A stretch of DNA of 64,000 bases from Salvia splendens (taxonomy: Eukaryota > Streptophyta > Magnoliopsida > Lamiales > Lamiaceae), in NCBI RefSeq assembly GCF_004379255.2, contig NC_056040.1, forward strand, positions 28,114,852-28,178,851. The letters are read 5' to 3'. This document shows, in pieces, positions 33,343 through 43,814 of the stretch; the first letter of the stretch is position 1, and every line of letters begins with the position of its first letter. The position numbers and the translations under genes were made by a program. The notes under the pieces were generated by a model that saw only the letters and a list, made by a program, of their open reading frames with translations, was not told the origin of the DNA and searched no databases.

Positions 33343-35104
33343 TTAAGTAACGGGATTCCCGATACTCAACTTGCACAGTACGTCTCGGAACGACTTTGAG
33401 TTCACGGCCTTCGTTAGAATGTCTGCCAACTGATCTTCAGATTTGACAAAGGGCATTTCCACCACCTTAGCTTCAATGTTCTCTTTGATGAAGTGTCTGT
33501 CTACTTTTACATGCTTGGTTCGATCATGTTGGACTGGGTTTTCGGATATACTGATTGCCGCCTTGTTATCACAAAATAGCCTACACGGCTGTATCGGGCG
33601 CATGTCCAATTCTGTCATAAGTGTTCTCAGCCACAATATCTCAGTCAACCCGCTTTTGATTCCTCGGAACTCTGCCTCTGCACTGGACAATGCCACTACC
33701 TTCTGCTTCTTACTTCTCCATGTCACAAGATTTCCTCCTACAAACGTAAAATAGCCTGCAGTCGATTTTCTGTCATTTGGATTCCCAGCCCAATCAGCGT
33801 CAGTGAAACCATTGACCTCCATGTGACCATGTTTCTCGAAAATAATCCCGTGCTCCGCTGTTCCCTTCAAGTATCGAACTATTCGGAGCACTGCCTCCCA
33901 ATGCTCTTCTTGGGGTACATGCATTAATTGACTTACCACTCCCACTGCATAGGCTATATCTGGCCTTGTGTGTGAAAGATAGATCAATTTTCCGACTAAC
34001 CTCTGATATCTCCCTCTGTCCGTCTGTCTTGCTCCTTCCTTTAACTGCAGCCCGTGATTCTGAATTATGGGGGTATCTGCTGGCTTGCAATCTATCATCC
34101 CAATTTCTGCCAACAGGTCTAATATGTATCATCCCAATTTCTGCCAACAGGTCTAATATGTACTTCCTTTGGTTGATGAAGATTCCCTTCTTCAATCGTA
34201 GCACCTCTATTCCTAAGAAGTACTTGAGCAATCCCAAATCTTTCATCTCAAACTCTTTGAACAAGTTCTTCCTCAGCTCACCAATTTCCTCTTCATCATC
34301 TCCTGTAATGATCATGTCATCTACGTATATAATCAGACATGTGATCTTACCTTTTTTCTTCTTGAGAAATAACGTGTGATCCGAATTGCTCTGCTTGTAT
34401 CCATATTTCTTCATTACTTCCGTGAATCTTCCAAACCAAGCTCGTGGAGACTGCTTCAATCCGTAGAGAGTTTTCTTCAACCGACAAACTTCACCATTCT
34501 GGAATTCTTGAGCAAATCCTGGAGGAGGTTCCATGAATACAGGTTTTGGCAATTCTCCATGGAGGAATGCATTAGTTACATCGAACTGATGGAGTGGCCA
34601 GTCCTTGTTAGCTGCAATGGAAAACAGGACCCTCACGGTGTTGATTTTGGCTACGGGGGAGAACGTCTCTGCATAATCTACACCATAAGTCTGAGTATAC
34701 CCCTTTACCACGAGTCGAGCTTTGTACCTTTCTATCGAGCCGTCCGGTCTTCTCTTGATTGTGAATACCCATCTGTACCCAACGGTTCTTACCCCTGCAG
34801 GTAATTTACCTTTCTCCCACGTGTTATTCTTCATCAGAGCCTTCATTTCGGTTAACATTGCTTCTCTCCAGTGTTTATGTTCCATTGCTTCTTCGGTCGT
34901 TCTAGGAATCTCTTCCTCCTCGTACAACGCAGCGAAAAAAGCCCTTGCCATTTTGGACAGATTTCCCTGCGCGAAATTCGCCACTCCATATCGGCTTTTC
35001 TTCCCTATCCTCTCGGGGGAATATCTTTTCGGCGGTATCCCCCTGGTACTCCGTTGGGGAAGTATATATCGTCCAGTGTCCCCGTCGATTACATTCTCCT
35101 CCAC
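33343..35104 (-). pseudogene. Copia-C reverse transcriptase and RNase H, split by a 34-bp duplication
   Basis: 35104-33800 encodes RT ([68 protein letters not shown] at 34316-34327). RNase H continues in another frame at 34113-33343 (HTRPDIAYAVG, FTDADWAGNPNDRKSTAGYF, LFCDNKAAISISEN, DQLADILTKA). The frame change is caused by an exact 34-bp tandem repeat at 34094-34161 (34 is not a multiple of three). Otherwise the catalytic residues look complete. Confidence 0.9.
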
Positions 35105-35254
35105 TTGGGTTTCTGTGTCAACTTGGTCAGTGGAAATAGGTATAGAAGATTGATCTTAGTCGGGTGTTACCTCGGATATCGTCGGAGGGGGATCTTGAGT
35201 TAGTGGTTGAGATGACTCTTGCGGCGAGACCTGCTCGGCGGTAGTGTCAACTGG

Positions 35255-36283
35255 TTATGTTGGGTCCTCAATCGAAGAGCTTGACAATGGCACAACCCAA
35301 CTTAGGTAGTCACTGCCACCTGGATCACTCTCCCCCTGGCTACTAAGGTGGGTTTGGTAAAAGAATTCGGTCTCCAAGAAGTTACAATTCATAGAAGTGA
35401 TGACCTTTTTGGTGTGGGGATCAAAGCATCGGTATCCCTTTTGGTTTATCCCATATCCCACGAAGACACATTTAGTTGCACACGGGGACAATTTAGTTCT
35501 TTCATGTTTTGGAATGTGTACGTAAACGCTACAACCGAAGACTTTGGGTGTGAGGTTTAGGTGTTCTGGGATATTGGCAATTTTGGACAAGATATCAAGA
35601 GGTGTTTTCATTCGGAGGATTTTTGTAGGGAGTCGGTTCATGAGGTAAACAGAAGTGGAGACTGCTTCGGGCCAGAAAGAGGTCGGGACTTTGGATTCTA
35701 TCATCAGGGCTCGGGTCATTTCAAGGATTGTTCTGTTTTTTCTTTCGGCTACTCCATTTTGTTCGGGTGTATAGGGACAGGAGGTTTGGTGGATAATGCC
35801 TTTTTCGGTGCAGAATTGGGTCATAGCACTATTTACGAATTCTCTCCCATTGTCATATCTAAGAGTCTTAATAGTAGTGTGGAACTGTGTTTGGATAAGT
35901 GTGAAAAAAGATGTGAACCTATCGAACACTTCAGACTTATGTTTCAGAAAATAAACCCACGTCATTCTAGTGCAATCATCGACAAATATCACAAAATACT
36001 TAAAACCATTTCCACCAATAATTGGTGCTGGACCCCACACATCAGAATGCACTAAGGAAAACATGGAATTCATTCGAGTATTCGTAGGTTTAAAAGACTG
36101 TCTGTGGCTCTTAGCCAAAACACAAGTTGCACAAGAGAAATCAACAGGAATAGAGAGTTTCGGAAAAAGTAGTTTAAAATAACCCGGGGAGGGGTGTCCT
36201 AGTCTTCGGTGCCAAAGCCAAGTTTCTTGTTTCGTGGACCCGTGAGCCAGCATTGCACTACCATGTTGAGCTATCTCGTCCAC
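35255..36283 (-). pseudogene. Copia-C integrase segment
   Basis: 342 open codons: GAG-pre-integrase (WLWHRRLGHPSPGYFKLLFP, CATCVLAKSHR), the rve core (HSDVWGPAPI, FVDDCTRMTWVYFL, LRYDNGREF, PEQNGVAERKNR) with the D, D and E positions present, and the post-core linker (FGCSVYVHIPKHERTKL, GYRCFDPHTKK). A stop lies between it and the RT segment at 35104, and a short gap with a stop separates it from the protease frame at 36341. Confidence 0.88.
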
Positions 36284-36340
36284 GTAGTAGAGTCCTTGCT
36301 TCTCAGTGCCATGCCCAAGAATCCTCCTCGTCTGAATATC

Positions 36341-38070
36341 CTACAAGATACAAAAATCGAGGTGCATCAGGAGGGTGCAGTTCAATTCCTTAGTAACATG
36401 ACTAATAGACATCAGCCTCTGAGACAGTGTAGGGACATATAAGCAGTTCTTTAGACGAAGAGTAGGAGAAATCTCAATAGTTCCATATCCCACTACAGTA
36501 ATCAATTCCCCATTAGCCGTTCTGATATAAGATTTACCCACTTCACAACTTAGATCAACAAAATCATTTTTCTCGGGAGTCATTGTATCAGTTGCCCCAC
36601 AGTCAAAAATCCACCCTTTCGCATGTGTATCAGTCATATTATCAACATGAAATGCAGCGGAAATTTTTTCAAGTGGTGAAAACGGGTTTTCAGAAATATA
36701 GTCACACAAAATAGGGGTTGTTTTGCAATTTTCGGGAGTGAAGGGGTCCATATAACATTTATTACTCCAGCTGGGGTCAGATTCGAATTTATATGGATCA
36801 GGGGGGTCAATATAAATTTTTCGGGGTCTATTTCGCGAAATCGGACAATTATGTGGGTGAAATCGTAAATTGGGCAAATAACTAGGGTTTGGCTTGGTGC
36901 CAAACCCTTTACCTCCATTTGCGATTCCGCCTCTCTTCTCGTCCGATCCACCCGCCGATTCTGTGCGTCCGGCGAAATTGCCGCCCCCCCCCGCACGTTG
37001 CCGCCTCCAGGTTGAGCCCCTGATCTCACGGCATGTCCCTGTCCACCGTTTCCTCCCTGGTTGTTGGAACCGCCTTGCTTCGGTATTCCTTCCTCGTTCA
37101 CTCCGACAGCTAATTTGGCCTGAAATTGGGGGGTTCTTGCCTTCTGTCGTTCTTCCCACCACTCTGGGTATCCCAATCTTTTGAAGCACGTCTCATACGT
37201 GTGCTTCTGCTTGCCACAATGCGAGCACCACAGTTTCGACGTGTCTTGTCGGTGGCTCCCTGGTCGGCTGGTAGCTGAGGGTCTCGGTGGTGGTCCTTGT
37301 CGCGGACGTTGATTTTGGGCAGCGAACCCACTTCCGATTCCCCCAGATGATGTATCCCCGGCGTAATTGCCGATGGCTTCGGGTGGAGGGGACGATGCCG
37401 GTAGCATGAGGTTTCGTCGAGCCGCCTCCGTCTTCACCCACCCGTAAGCAGCTTCGACTGATGGGTACGGGTCCTCCTTGAGGATTTCTCGTTTGATGGA
37501 GTCGTATTCCGGGTTCAGTCCAGTCAGAAATTTGATCAGACTCTTCTCGTTCGAATGGACTCTGTATTGGTTCACGCCCTTATCGCAGCAGGTGATGGGT
37601 TGTTTCTGGCATCGGTCAATGTTGATCCATAGCCCGTTGATCCTTCGGTAATATGTTTCCAAATCAAGCTCTCCCTGTCTGATGGTTATTGCCTTTTCCT
37701 CCAAATCATATATTAGATACTTATCTGCTTTATTCTCGAATGTGATTGCGAGGCTGTCCCATAATGCTTTGGCTGTCAAGTGGTGTGCGAAGTCGGCAAT
37801 TATCTCGTCTTCGATGTTGTCGACGATCCACGAAAACACCACCAAGTCGTCTTCCTCCCAATCGTCATACCCCTTGCTCCCGGGTTCTGGCGGTTCGTTT
37901 CGGATATGTGAGTAGGCCCCTCGGCCTCCGATCTTGACTTTCATAAGTCGAGACCACAACGGGTAGTTCTTTCCATTGAGCTTGAATGCCACGGTGACAT
38001 TTTTGCTGTTCTTTAATCTTCCTGACTGATCTGGTTCAGGGTTGTTCTTCACGTCCCCTGTTTCTGACAT
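36341..38070 (-). pseudogene. Copia-C gag and protease
   Basis: Gag starts at ATG 38070 (MSETGDVKNNPEPDQSGRLK) with the copia-type gag domain (VAFKLNGKNYPLWSRLMKVK, ALWDSLAITF, IRQGELDLETYYRRINGLW). Farther on are a CxxC..H..C knuckle-like WCSHCGKQKHTYETC and a glycine-rich linker. Protease WIFDCGATDTMT is at about 36570-36620, in an overlapping shifted frame (37189-36341), so a shift in the overlap is needed to join gag and protease. Confidence 0.88.
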
Positions 38071-38205
38071 GATCTGTTTGTAGGTTTCTGGTTCGGTTTC
38101 TTCTGGTTCGGGTAAGTTCGGTCTATGCCGGGGTCGGGTTTGGTATATTGGCTATGATGAGGGTATTTCTGAGCCGCCTAAGAGCTTCTTCCTGCTCTGG
38201 TACCA

Positions 38206-38406
38206 TGTAGATAATTGGGTAATAGAATCATTCTTATTCAATATGTTAATGTGCAGAGATTGTACAACTTATATAGGATACAAAAATACACAAATAAGGT
38301 AAACCTAATTACATTGAATGCATTCTATCTTTGGTAAATATTCTCGCCTATCAATTCCGTGTATCCTCCTTGATTTCTTCCTTATTTCTTGCTAATCTTG
38401 CTAACA
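38206..38406 (-). repeat. Copia-C 5' LTR
   Basis: 201 bp, flanked on the right by gattc (38407-38411). It would drive transcription toward lower coordinates. Confidence 0.92.
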
Positions 38407-38786
38407 GATTCAATAGCCACGTCCTGGGGGGCGAAGACATTCATCGCACGAGCTTCGCGTACTTGGTGATCTTGACCCGCCCGAGTGCGCAACCACTTGG
38501 AGAACTCCACGAACTGCTTGACGGTGCAAGTGGTGTGCAGTTCGAAGAGGGAGTTGTTGACGCCCAAACTCGTGACAGAACAGAGAATGTTGGACTCACT
38601 GAAACGAGCCACTTTCTGCACGTGCTTTAGGTAGCTCTTGAAACTGTACCCGCTGTTGATCGCGAGTTCACGATTGAAGATGGCCAGGGGGTAGCCAGCG
38701 GTGACCAGGGGCGCGGCTGCCTCCAGGAGTTCCTGCTTCTCTTGCTCAGCTGTAACGGTAAAGTCGAGGATCGGGAGTGCTGCCAT
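38407..38786 (-). pseudogene. Endogenous amalga-like virus ORF1, N-terminal part
   Basis: The first 125 codons of ORF1, from ATG 38786 (MAALPILDFTVTAEQEKQEL), are open with no defect up to the Copia-C insertion. Segments include LVTAGYPLAIFNRELAI and SLGVNNSLFELHTTCT. This start is chosen because it is the first in-frame ATG and is preceded by a short non-coding leader (38787-38821) that runs into the gypsy element. The product would be the coat- or nucleoprotein-like protein; no enzymatic motif is expected or seen. Confidence 0.8.
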
Positions 38787-38821
38787 TGCTGATGTAGAAG
38801 ACCTGTAAGAGATAAAAGCTA

Positions 38822-39363
38822 TGTTACGATCTTACGCCGTGATCGACCTATCGTAGCTCGTCACTGCCGAACTCGATGACTTCTTCGCGGTCGGCTGCCG
38901 AACTCCGTGATTCCTTCGCGGTCGGCCTATCTTACCTCGTCACTGCCGAGCTCAGTGACCTCTTCTCGGTCTTCCTCTCTTAGTTCGGCGTTGCCGAACT
39001 CAGCGATAAAACGCCGATCTCAACACTTGAATGATCAATAGAATGGATTGCATTAACAATGATAATGTTCTACAATCGAATAAGAAGCAAAGAGGAGCTC
39101 GCGATCCACGATCGGAGCTTAACAAACATACAACTCACAATATTCACGACAACTCAAAAGAAAGAACAACTACTGCTATTTATACTCTCTGTATCTTAGC
39201 TCACTTCCTTCTCATTGGCTAGCAACACGTCACTGCCCTCTTCTTATTGGTTGAGACCTCTTAACTAATGCCACGTCACCGCGCTCTCCTTATATATCGC
39301 ATGCATGTTCGCTAATGTTGCATGCATGTAAGCTAATTACGGTTTATACTCATGCATGCAACA
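38822..39363 (-). repeat. Gypsy-D 3' LTR (542 bp)
   Basis: Starts TGTTACGATCTTACGCC and ends CATGCATGCAACA on the plus strand. Preceded by agcta (38817-38821). I see one difference from the other LTR. Confidence 0.95.
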
Positions 39364-39374
39364 ATGCTCCCCTC

Positions 39375-42300
39375 TTAAGGTTCCTTTTCCACAAGGAACC
39401 ATGGAAATCTGGCTTTAATCACCTCCGCAAACTCCCATGAAGCATCTGCCGGCGATTTTCCCTCCCAATGGATGAGCCATTTAGTAGCCGCTTGATTATG
39501 TCTCTTAACCATTTTTCTGTCGAGTATCGCCTGAGGAATAGCGTCATTTAAGTGAGATATCTCTGGTAGATCAGTTACGGGGCCTGTTGGAGGGGAAGCT
39601 GGTTTCAACAATGATACATGAAACACATTATGAATTGTAGCCGAGGCTGGTAGATTGAGTTTATAAGCTACTGCACCAATCCTATCCAATATCTGATATG
39701 GACCAAAGTATTTGGGCTCAAATTTGTGGTGTTTTCCTCGGATGGATCTCTGCCTATACTCTCTCAATTTCAACCAAACCCACTCCCCTATCTCAAACTC
39801 CTTATCACTTCTGTGTTTGTCCGCTTGTTTCTTCATTCTGTCAGCCGCTTTCTGGACATTTCGTTTAAGTATAGCAAGCATCTCTTCTCTGTCTCTGAGA
39901 GCAAGATCGACTGCTTCAATATTGGAATCACCCGGTAAATAAGGAACATGTAAAGGAGGTGCAAAGCCATATAGAGCTTCAAAAGGAGTCATTCTAATAC
40001 TCGAGTGATAGGTAGTATTGTACCAGTACTCAGCCAAACTCAACCAATGGAACCAAGTATGCGGTTTCTCTCCCATAGCACAACGTAAATAGCATTGTAA
40101 ACTTCGGTTGACTATTTCAGTTTGCCCATCCGTTTCTGGGTGATAAGCCGTGGAATACAACAACTCAACCCCTAACAAGCTCATGAATTCTTTCCAGAAA
40201 CTTCCCACAAAGATAGCTCCTCTATCACTCACAATCTTAACTGGCATTCCATGCAATTTAAACACAGAATCCATAAACACCTCAGCTACTTTCTTTGCTG
40301 TAAATGGGTGTGAAAGAGCCATAAAATGTGCATATTTACTTAGTCTATCCACCACCACAAATATAGTGTCATAACCTTGAGAGCTCGGCAAGGCTTCAAC
40401 AAAATCCATTGAGATATCTGTATAAATTGCAGTAGGTATTGGGAGAGGCTGTAATAATCCAGACGGAGAAGTATTACCAGGCTTGTATTTTTGGCAAGTA
40501 ACACATAGTCGCACAAACTCTCTGACATCTTTTCTCAGTTTCGGCCAATATAACAGGGCAGCTATCCTCTTGTAAGTTCCCAATACTCCTGAATGACCAG
40601 CCAAGGCAGATCCATGGAAAGTAGATAAGATCTGAGCCTTAAGTAACACATCATTTCCCACCACCAGCTTGCCTTTTCTTCTCAGTTCTTCCCTCTCCCA
40701 ACTAAATTTTGGATGAGACTCTGTATTCTGCCTTTTTTCTTCCAAAATTTTCTGGATCAGAGTGTCTTTTTTCCATGATTCCTTAACTTTTGCAATTAAC
40801 TCAAGAGGAATCACAAAGGAAGTTAGAGCATAAGTCATCACTTCTGGAACTCTAGACAAAGCATCAGCCACTGAATTCTCAATGCCTTTCTTGTATCTAA
40901 TTTCATAATCAAATTGCATTAGCTTGGTCATCCAAGCTTGTTGAGTAGGTGTAGTCAGCTTCTGATCCATCAAATATTTCAAACTCTGATGATCAGTCAG
41001 AATGATGAACTTCTTGCCTTGCAAATAATGATACCACTTCTTCACAGCCATTAAAATAGCCAACAATTCCTTCTCATATACTGATAAAGTCTGATATTTA
41101 GGAGATAGAGACTTACTAATGAAGGCTATGGGGTGCTTATCTTGCATTAGCACAGCTCCAATTCCAAATCCCGAAGCATCAGTCTCTATAACGAACTCTT
41201 TAGAAAAATCTGGCAAGGCCAACACAGGAGCTGTTATCATAGCCATTTTCAGCTTTTCAAAAGCTTCTTGTGCTTCATTTGTCCACTTGAATGTATTGCC
41301 CTTAATCACCTCTATCAGTGGTCTAGCTATCACTCCATAATGATGCACAAATCTCCTGTAATAGCCAGTTAAGCCAAGGAAGCTTCTCACTTGTTTGACA
41401 GTCTTAGGCTGAGGCCAATGTTTCACTGCTTCTATTTTTCCTTCATCAGTTGAGACCCCTTCATGAGATATAACATGACCGAGATACTCCACTTTCTTAC
41501 ACCCAAAAGTACACTTGCTCCTTTTAGCTAATAAGCTATGTTCTTTCATCAATTCCAGAACCACTCTCAAGTGTTGCTCATGGGCCTCTTGGTTGCTGCT
41601 GTAGACTAGAATATCATCAAAGAATACCAGTATAAATTTCCTCAAATAACTTCTGAAAATTGTGTTCATTAGATTCTGAAATGTTGCTGGAGCATTTGTC
41701 AAACCAAATGGCATGACTAAAAACTCATAGTGCCCGGAGTGAGTTTTAAAAGCAGTCTTATGGACATCCTCCGGTCTCATCCTTACTTGCCAGTAACCTG
41801 ACCTTAAATCAATCTTTGAGAACCAAGCAGCCTTACCCAATTCATCTAGCAACTCCTCAATAACAGGTATAGGGTACTTGTCTTTGACAGTGATAGCATT
41901 CAATGCTCTATAATCCACACACATTCTCCAAGTAGAGTCCTTCTTTTTAACCAACACAATGGAACTTGCAAAAGGGCTCTCACTATGTCGAATAACTCCA
42001 GCCTTAAGCATATCTTCAATCATAGCTTCAATAACATTTTTCTGATGTGCAGCATATTTATAAGGTCTCATGTTGATGGCATCTGCTCCCTCTTTTAAAA
42101 TAATTTTGTGATCCAGTTCTCTCTGTGGAGGTAGTGTTTTCGGCTCCTCAAATATTTCAGCAAACTCTTTAAGAATCATATTAAGCTTTGGCCAAATTTC
42201 CTCAACACTAAGCTCATAACATAAATCTGCCTCCAACTCAACAGCAGGTATCCACTGACTGAGCTTTCTCTCATTAACATCAGCTTCATCTGGATTCATT

Positions 42301-43757
42301 ATGTGTAGAAAATTCAATTGCTCAACCTTAGGTGACCATCTCTCACCTTGTAGTTTCACTTCCTCTCCATTCAACTTGAAGACCATACTGAGATTGTTAA
42401 AATTCCACTTAATCTCGCCCAAAGTGGATAACCATTCTCCACCCAATATCAGATCATAAGTCTCCAGAGTAATAAGATAGACTTCACTCTGAAATCTGGA
42501 TCCTTGCATCTCCCATTCCAACCTATTGCATTTTTGGGTACATTGCAGAATCTGCCCATTAGCTACTTCCACAGCTTTTGAATTAACAGGAAGTAGTTCA
42601 CAATTGATTTTTCTAGCCACTTTCGAGCTTAAAAAATTGTGAGTGCTACCAGTATCTATCAATATTCTCAAGATCTTACCCTGACATTTCCCTCTAATCC
42701 TCATTACTTGAGGTCCATCCTTTCCCCACACAGCATGTAAGGAGAGCTGCAGATCAGATTTCTCATCTTCTTCTTCATCCTCACTCACTTCCTGCACCTC
42801 ATTACTTCCCACTTCTCCTACCTCAAGTAGCTGCACAACATATGATCTTCTCTTACTACACTGGTGGTTTGGAGTGAATTTCTCCGTGCACCAGAAACAC
42901 TCTTTTCTTGCCCTCTTTTCATCCATTTCTTTTGGAGTCAAATTGGTACTAGCTCTAACACCATTCGGTCTACCAACCTCCTTGTTACTTCCATTCCAGT
43001 TATTCAAGACTCCAACCTTATTAGTAGCAGTCACAGCCAAAGGTTTGCTATTAGAATAGTAGCTACTGCTCGCTTGAACATGGCTCTGACTAACCTTTGT
43101 TTTAACACCTAGAGCTCTCACAGTCAACTCTTGTAGTTTAGCTAAAGAGTAAGCCTCAGATAATGCCTTAGGTCTAAACATACGCACAGGCATTTGTAGT
43201 TCATCAATTAATCCAGATAAGAAGAAGCTCAAAGCTTGATCCTCTCTAATTCCAGCTCTAGGATATAATTCATCAAAGGTATCCATGTAATTTTGTAGCG
43301 TACCTGTTTGTTTGAGGTTCCTGAGGTCAGCTAATGGATCCTCATATGCGTGAGCACCAAAGCGAGCGGCCAAGGATGAACTATAGCTCGACCAATCCGC
43401 GTACGCCATATCTCCATGTAAGCTTTCAAAACCTCGATGCCACAGCAAAGCCTTCCCTTCTAGATGAATTGCAGCCACTCTAACCTTATCCTCTTCAGGT
43501 ACCTTAGCCACTTGGAAAAAGTACTCAGCTCTCATCATCCACCCTTCAAAACCGTCTCCATCGAATTTAGGAAATTCATATCGCGTCGATCTTCCTCCAT
43601 TTTCATACCGATTCCAACCAGTCTCCATTTCATTATTTTTCTGATTCTGCAAATTAAGCGCAGCAATTGTTTGCGACATCTCCATCATCTCGGCCTTATG
43701 CTCTTCTCGCATCTCTTGCAATTTCTGTTCCATCGCCTCCAACATTTTCTTCTCCAT
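39375..43757 (-). CDS. Gypsy-D gag-pol polyprotein with chromodomain (1460 aa)
   Basis: One open frame from ATG 43757. Coiled-coil N-terminus and gag domain at about 1-230. A Cys/His cluster CFWCTEKFTPNHQC at 287-300. Aspartic protease IDTGSTHNFLS at 367-377. Reverse transcriptase at about 575-745 with VDYRALN, FSKIDLRSGYWQ and FFDDILVYS at 712-720. RNase H at about 855-965 (ETDASGFGIGAVL, TDHQSLKYL, VADALSR). Integrase zinc site H1048/H1055/C1085/C1088 and core D1118, D1178, E1214. C-terminal chromodomain at about 1410-1457 (WLIHWEGKSPADASWEF). Length and order fit a complete chromovirus. The chromodomain is known to steer integration to heterochromatin. No broken motif was found, so the protein may be active if transcribed from the 5' LTR. 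Confidence 0.97.
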   Translation of the reverse strand: MEKKMLEAMEQKLQEMREEHKAEMMEMSQTIAALNLQNQKNNEMETGWNRYENGGRSTRYEFPKFDGDGFEGWMMRAEYFFQVAKVPEEDKVRVAAIHLEGKALLWHRGFESLHGDMAYADWSSYSSSLAARFGAHAYEDPLADLRNLKQTGTLQNYMDTFDELYPRAGIREDQALSFFLSGLIDELQMPVRMFRPKALSEAYSLAKLQELTVRALGVKTKVSQSHVQASSSYYSNSKPLAVTATNKVGVLNNWNGSNKEVGRPNGVRASTNLTPKEMDEKRARKECFWCTEKFTPNHQCSKRRSYVVQLLEVGEVGSNEVQEVSEDEEEDEKSDLQLSLHAVWGKDGPQVMRIRGKCQGKILRILIDTGSTHNFLSSKVARKINCELLPVNSKAVEVANGQILQCTQKCNRLEWEMQGSRFQSEVYLITLETYDLILGGEWLSTLGEIKWNFNNLSMVFKLNGEEVKLQGERWSPKVEQLNFLHIMNPDEADVNERKLSQWIPAVELEADLCYELSVEEIWPKLNMILKEFAEIFEEPKTLPPQRELDHKIILKEGADAINMRPYKYAAHQKNVIEAMIEDMLKAGVIRHSESPFASSIVLVKKKDSTWRMCVDYRALNAITVKDKYPIPVIEELLDELGKAAWFSKIDLRSGYWQVRMRPEDVHKTAFKTHSGHYEFLVMPFGLTNAPATFQNLMNTIFRSYLRKFILVFFDDILVYSSNQEAHEQHLRVVLELMKEHSLLAKRSKCTFGCKKVEYLGHVISHEGVSTDEGKIEAVKHWPQPKTVKQVRSFLGLTGYYRRFVHHYGVIARPLIEVIKGNTFKWTNEAQEAFEKLKMAMITAPVLALPDFSKEFVIETDASGFGIGAVLMQDKHPIAFISKSLSPKYQTLSVYEKELLAILMAVKKWYHYLQGKKFIILTDHQSLKYLMDQKLTTPTQQAWMTKLMQFDYEIRYKKGIENSVADALSRVPEVMTYALTSFVIPLELIAKVKESWKKDTLIQKILEEKRQNTESHPKFSWEREELRRKGKLVVGNDVLLKAQILSTFHGSALAGHSGVLGTYKRIAALLYWPKLRKDVREFVRLCVTCQKYKPGNTSPSGLLQPLPIPTAIYTDISMDFVEALPSSQGYDTIFVVVDRLSKYAHFMALSHPFTAKKVAEVFMDSVFKLHGMPVKIVSDRGAIFVGSFWKEFMSLLGVELLYSTAYHPETDGQTEIVNRSLQCYLRCAMGEKPHTWFHWLSLAEYWYNTTYHSSIRMTPFEALYGFAPPLHVPYLPGDSNIEAVDLALRDREEMLAILKRNVQKAADRMKKQADKHRSDKEFEIGEWVWLKLREYRQRSIRGKHHKFEPKYFGPYQILDRIGAVAYKLNLPASATIHNVFHVSLLKPASPPTGPVTDLPEISHLNDAIPQAILDRKMVKRHNQAATKWLIHWEGKSPADASWEFAEVIKARFPWFLVEKEP

Positions 43758-43814
43758 TTCCGCACCTCGAGTAACCGTTCCGACGTCCGGAGATCGATTG
43801 CTCTGAATACCAAT

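Larger units (their letters stand above)
33130..38406 (-). mobile_element. Copia-C, nearly intact Ty1/copia element
   Basis: Two 201-bp LTRs (38206-38406 is the 5' LTR, 33130-33330 the 3' LTR) start TGTAGATAATT and end TTGCTAACA on the plus strand and differ at only two positions I can see. The primer site (TGGTACCAGAGC on minus) lies just inside 38206 and the purine tract (TTGAGGGGGAG on minus) at about 33331-33342. Target duplication gattc: 33125-33129 and 38407-38411. It lies in viral ORF1 in the same orientation as the virus. It is related to Copia-B. Confidence 0.94.
25695..38821 (-). other. Endogenous viral element resembling Amalgaviridae, split by three transposons
   Basis: Five minus-strand pieces read 5' to 3': 38786-38407 and 33129-32826 and 32035-31582 (ORF1), then 31938-30833 and 26006-25695 (ORF2, RdRp). 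The layout is a coat-like ORF1 of about 374 codons, an overlapping ORF2 entered by a +1 shift, and a RdRp with a PSG..T..N motif B and GDD motif C; this is the known arrangement of plant amalgaviruses. Each interruption is a transposable element with a target duplication, and reading phase is conserved across each. ORF1 has no stop; ORF2 has one frameshift and one stop. The viral 3' end is lost. Partitivirus- or totivirus-like origin is the alternative, but the frameshift site and ORF plan favour an amalgavirus. Confidence 0.8.
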
